From positions 124,001 through 188,000 of the forward strand of contig CACYWG010000001.1 of assembly GCA_902778115.1 (NCBI GenBank): a DNA stretch of 64,000 nt, in the 5' to 3' direction. Source of the stretch: Oscillospiraceae bacterium (GTDB taxonomy: Bacteria; Bacillota; Clostridia; Oscillospirales; Oscillospiraceae). Under the pieces are notes generated by a model. The model did not search any database. It had not been told where the DNA came from and saw nothing but the letters and a program-made list of their open reading frames with translations. Position 1 is the stretch's first letter. Every line of letters begins with the position of its first letter. The position numbers and the translations under genes are program-made. Of this stretch, positions 61,407 through 64,000 are shown piece by piece.

Positions 61407-62174
61407 GTGATTGATTTGAGAGGTATCTGGTCAAAAAACAAGACTGTTCTTTCCGCTGTTGGATTTGTTCTTGCCATCGCGCTGATCTTCTGGGCTGTCA
61501 ACAGTCCGGCAATCGTCGGCGTTTCGGCCGCACAGCGAAAGCTGCCGATCTACAGCGTGCAGCGGGATGACAAAACCGTTGCCATCTCCTTTGACGCCGC
61601 CTGGGGCAACGAGGATACGCAGACGCTGATCGACATTTTGGAGCGCTATCAGGTGAAGACAACATTTTTCGTCGTCGGCGACTGGGTCGACCGTTATCCG
61701 GAGTCTGTCAAAGCGCTGGCAGACGCCGGGCATGAGGTGATGAGCCACTCTTCACATCATGCCCACTTTTCCCAGCTGAGCAGCGAGGAGATCAAAAACG
61801 ATCTTGCGGCCTGCAATGCAAAGATCAGCGCGGTCACCGGGGTCTCCCCTGTTTTGTTCCGCTGCCCCTACGGCGAATATGATGACCATGTGATCCAGGC
61901 TGTCGGTGAGGCCGGTATGACCGCCATCCAATGGGACGTGGACAGTTTGGACTGGAAAGGGATCAGCGCTGATGAAATTCAAAACCGAGTCGTCAAAAAC
62001 GTCCGTCCGGGCAGTATCGTTCTGTTTCACAATGCCGCGGAGCATACGCCGGAGGCTCTTCCTGGTATTCTGGAAAGCCTGCTGAACGACGGATACACGA
62101 TCGTGCCGGTATCTGAGCTGTTGCTGACAGGCGACTTTACGATCGACCATACCGGCAAACAGTGCGCCGCATAA
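61407..62174 (+). CDS. pdaB: PdaB-like sporulation polysaccharide deacetylase
   Basis: The protein has 255 residues, a single N-terminal membrane anchor (about 11-35) and a CE4 domain. It starts with LPIYSVQRDDKTVAISFDAAWG, the PdaB hallmark. The DAAWG replaces the DDG/DDGP of classical CE4 enzymes, as in PdaB. The metal His residues are in SHSSHHAHF, with RCPYGEY and VLFHN motifs. PdaB is needed to keep spores stable in Bacillus. The GTG start follows AAGGAGGG. asd follows by 13 bases. Confidence 0.88.
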   Translation: MIDLRGIWSKNKTVLSAVGFVLAIALIFWAVNSPAIVGVSAAQRKLPIYSVQRDDKTVAISFDAAWGNEDTQTLIDILERYQVKTTFFVVGDWVDRYPESVKALADAGHEVMSHSSHHAHFSQLSSEEIKNDLAACNAKISAVTGVSPVLFRCPYGEYDDHVIQAVGEAGMTAIQWDVDSLDWKGISADEIQNRVVKNVRPGSIVLFHNAAEHTPEALPGILESLLNDGYTIVPVSELLLTGDFTIDHTGKQCAA

Positions 62175-62187
62175 GAAAGGAGCCGTT

Positions 62188-63192
62188 ATGAGAGCCATCA
62201 AGCTTGCCATTCTGGGCGCGACCGGCGCCGTCGGCCGCGAAATGCTGCGTCTGCTGGAGGAATACCGGATCCCTGTTGCTGAGCTTCGTCTGCTTTCCGG
62301 CCCGAACAGCGCAGGAAAAACGATCCTCTTCCAAGAAATAGAGCAAAGGGTTCAGGAAGCAACGGACGACTGCTTTTTGGGGTTAGACTATGTCCTCGGC
62401 GCATCTGATGCGCCTGTTTCCCGCCGCTTTGTCCCGGCAATTCGCCGCAGCGGCGCCGTCTTTATCGACAACAGTTCCGCCTTTCGCATGGATCCGGAGG
62501 TACCGCTGATCGTTCCGGAGATCAACGGATCCGACGCCCGCGATCATCACGGGGTCATTGCCAACCCCAACTGCTCAACGATCATCACGCTGATGGCGGT
62601 CGCCGGGATCGACCGAATCTCTCCGATCCGTTCCATGGTGGTCAGCACTTATCAGGCGGTATCCGGTGCAGGGATCCGCGGCCAGCAGGAACTGGAACAG
62701 GAGCTGGCAGCCTATCTGCAGGGCCGGCCGCCGCAGCCGGAAGTATTCCCCGTCCCGATCGCCATGAATCTTATTCCCTGGATAGGAGCGGAAGCGGAAA
62801 ACAGCTATACGGACGAAGAGATGAAAATGCAGAATGAGGGCCGCCGCATCCTGCATCGGCCGGAGCTCACAGTCAACTGCACCTGCGTGCGCGTACCGGT
62901 CATGCGCTCCCATTCCATTTCCGTCACGCTGTGGACAAAGGACGTAGTCACTCTTTCGGAAGCAAATGCTGCACTGGCTCAGTTTCCCGGCTGTCATCTG
63001 ATGACAGAAAAGGCCAGAAGCTGGCCAACGCCCCTGGACACCGGCGGCCAGGATCTGGTCTGGATCGGCCGCCTGCGCGAGGATCGCACGCATCCGAACG
63101 GTCTCAGCCTATGGTGCTGCGGCGACCAGGTGCGCAAAGGCGCCGCGGCCAATGCGCTGCAGATCCTTCAGCGCCTGGAAAACGGTCTGTAA
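62188..63192 (+). CDS. asd: Aspartate-semialdehyde dehydrogenase
   Basis: Asd reduces aspartyl phosphate to aspartate semialdehyde, the substrate of DapA. The NADP loop GATGAVGREML and the active-site Cys in NPNCSTI are clear, with conserved QAVSGAG and a dimer region. Length (334) fits the family. With dapA nearby and pdaB upstream, it could feed diaminopimelate and dipicolinate synthesis in spore formation. Confidence 0.94.
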   Translation: MRAIKLAILGATGAVGREMLRLLEEYRIPVAELRLLSGPNSAGKTILFQEIEQRVQEATDDCFLGLDYVLGASDAPVSRRFVPAIRRSGAVFIDNSSAFRMDPEVPLIVPEINGSDARDHHGVIANPNCSTIITLMAVAGIDRISPIRSMVVSTYQAVSGAGIRGQQELEQELAAYLQGRPPQPEVFPVPIAMNLIPWIGAEAENSYTDEEMKMQNEGRRILHRPELTVNCTCVRVPVMRSHSISVTLWTKDVVTLSEANAALAQFPGCHLMTEKARSWPTPLDTGGQDLVWIGRLREDRTHPNGLSLWCCGDQVRKGAAANALQILQRLENGL

Positions 63193-63201
63193 ACACCCCA
63201 T

Positions 63202-63236
63202 AAAAGGCAGCCTGTTTATTCAGGCTGCCTTTTGCA
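63202..63236 (+). terminator. Terminator after asd
   Basis: AAAAGGCAGCCTG (63202-63214) pairs with CAGGCTGCCTTTT (63221-63233) around a six-base TTTATT loop. Confidence 0.87.
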
Positions 63237-63265
63237 AAATACGCCTCGCAATGGGTTACGGACTG

Positions 63266-63274
63266 TGATATAAT
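63266..63274 (+). promoter_or_regulatory. Extended -10 promoter for the LysR gene
   Basis: TG, one base, then TATAAT (63269-63274) form an extended -10. No good -35 is present at 17 bases, so activity may depend on the extension. It is 31 bases before the start codon. Confidence 0.55.
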
Positions 63275-63305
63275 GAATAAAAGACTTTGAACAGAGGTGA
63301 ACCGG

Positions 63306-64000
63306 ATGACGCTTCAACAGATGAATTACATCATGGAGATCGACCACTGCGGCTCCATGAATAAGGCGGCACAGAGCCTCTTTGTTTCTCAGTCTGCGCT
63401 TTCGAGCGCCATTTTGGAAGTGGAGAAGGAACTTGGCATCACGATTTTTCGCCGCTCCAACCGCGGTATTGCGCTGACAGAGGACGGGCGTGAGCTGCTG
63501 AATCAGATCGCTCCCATCGTCGAGCAGAACCGCAGACTGAGCCGATATTACAGCCAGCGTCAGGACACGGGCCGCATCCATTTATCCGTGTCCGCACAGC
63601 GTTATCCGTTCTGCACGAAAGCTTTTGTGGACTATCTCAACAGTCTGGGACAGCATCCGCTGCAGCTGAGCCTGAAAGAGACCGATATGGCCGCAGTAAT
63701 CGCCGATGTCGCGGCGGGCACGAGCGAGCTTGGCGTGATCTTTATCTCCGACAGGACGGAGCACTATATCATCCGTTCCCTTGAGGAAAAGAACCTGGTT
63801 TTTGAACCGCTGATAACTCTCCACCCGCACGTATTCATGCGGAAAGGCCATCCGCTCGCTTTGGAAGCCAGCCTGACGATGGACAGCCTCCGCTCCTATC
63901 CTCATGTTGTATTTACGCAGTCGGAGAGCAATCTCAATTACGCTGAAGAGGCGGTGTATGGCTCAGGGATTGATTTTGAACGCATAGTCTATGTCAGCGA
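63306..64000 (+). CDS. LysR family transcriptional regulator, N-terminal part
   Basis: The open frame runs off the end of the window; 231 codons are visible. The winged helix-turn-helix is clear in MTLQQMNYIMEIDHCGSMNKAA...LFVSQSALSSAILEVEKELG, followed by the effector domain (QRYPFCTKAFVDYLNS...). AGGTG upstream and the extended -10 fix ATG 63306. LysR regulators often control a divergent gene, but asd is in tandem here and its terminator separates them, so the target is probably downstream or elsewhere. Confidence 0.88.
   Translation, partial: MTLQQMNYIMEIDHCGSMNKAAQSLFVSQSALSSAILEVEKELGITIFRRSNRGIALTEDGRELLNQIAPIVEQNRRLSRYYSQRQDTGRIHLSVSAQRYPFCTKAFVDYLNSLGQHPLQLSLKETDMAAVIADVAAGTSELGVIFISDRTEHYIIRSLEEKNLVFEPLITLHPHVFMRKGHPLALEASLTMDSLRSYPHVVFTQSESNLNYAEEAVYGSGIDFERIVYVS

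Overview
The window reads as a chromosomal segment of an endospore-forming Clostridia-type Bacillota. Sporulation genes run through it: spoVM, a sipL-like coat gene, yunB, a cotJA-cotJB fusion with cotJC, spoIVA, cwlD, a sigH-like sigma factor and a pdaB-like deacetylase. Housekeeping order matches the Bacillus/Clostridia backbone (yicC-remA-gmk-rpoZ-priA-def-fmt-rsmB-rlmN-prpC-prkC-rsgA-spoVM; ruvC-ruvA-ruvB; tgt-queA-yajC). Coding DNA looks GC-rich for a Firmicute, with many GTG and TTG starts, while intergenic promoters are AT-rich. I saw no rRNA, tRNA, CRISPR array, insertion sequence or prophage. The only structural RNA gene is RNase P RNA.

Layout. 1-3.1 kb: mreB end, ispD-ispF (MEP pathway), DUF3343 plus a cysteine-desulfurase-like protein. 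3.1-5.8 kb: cdaA-cdaR (c-di-AMP) and an RseC-like protein. 5.8-17.2 kb: the large growth and translation cluster ending in the PrpC/PrkC phosphatase-kinase pair and RsgA. 17.2-19.1 kb: two microgenes (a 50-aa membrane protein and a 23-aa SpoVM) followed by a SipL-like protein. 19-23.1 kb: a cysteine-free DUF1858 protein, yebC, and two envelope proteins (SLH/transglutaminase-like and a VanX-type lipoprotein). 23.1-30.9 kb: rnpB, murD, ynbB-like, yunB, ligA and a large membrane protein. 30.9-35.4 kb: Y-family polymerase with a YolD-like partner, lplA, cotJAB-cotJC and a C39-like protein. 35.6-42.4 kb: an LCP protein, PPi-type phosphofructokinase divergent from aldolase, a degenerate P-type ATPase and a tyrosine recombinase. 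42.5-56.9 kb (mostly minus strand): radA, cwlD, spoIVA, nif3, trmK, sigH-like, ruvBAC, xerD, a TIGR04086-like protein, yajC, tgt, queA and a SpoIID-like protein. 57-64 kb: dapA, a phosphopantetheinyl transferase, a small repeat lipoprotein, rlmD-like, GNAT, pdaB-like, asd and the start of a LysR regulator.

The most interesting signal is regulatory. Upstream of three sporulation genes or operons (the spoVM microoperon, yunB and spoIVA) a hairpin occludes the ribosome binding site, and a sigma-E-like promoter is placed so that transcripts starting from it would lack the hairpin's 5' arm. Read-through RNA from the vegetative genes upstream would keep the hairpin. This suggests a shared way of silencing vegetative read-through while allowing mother-cell translation. 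It is an inference from sequence only. Other points of note are a CotJA-CotJB fusion, a P-type-ATPase-like protein lacking its catalytic motifs, a candidate leaderless rlmD mRNA, and a vegetative-type promoter lying on the cwlD start codon that probably serves radA.
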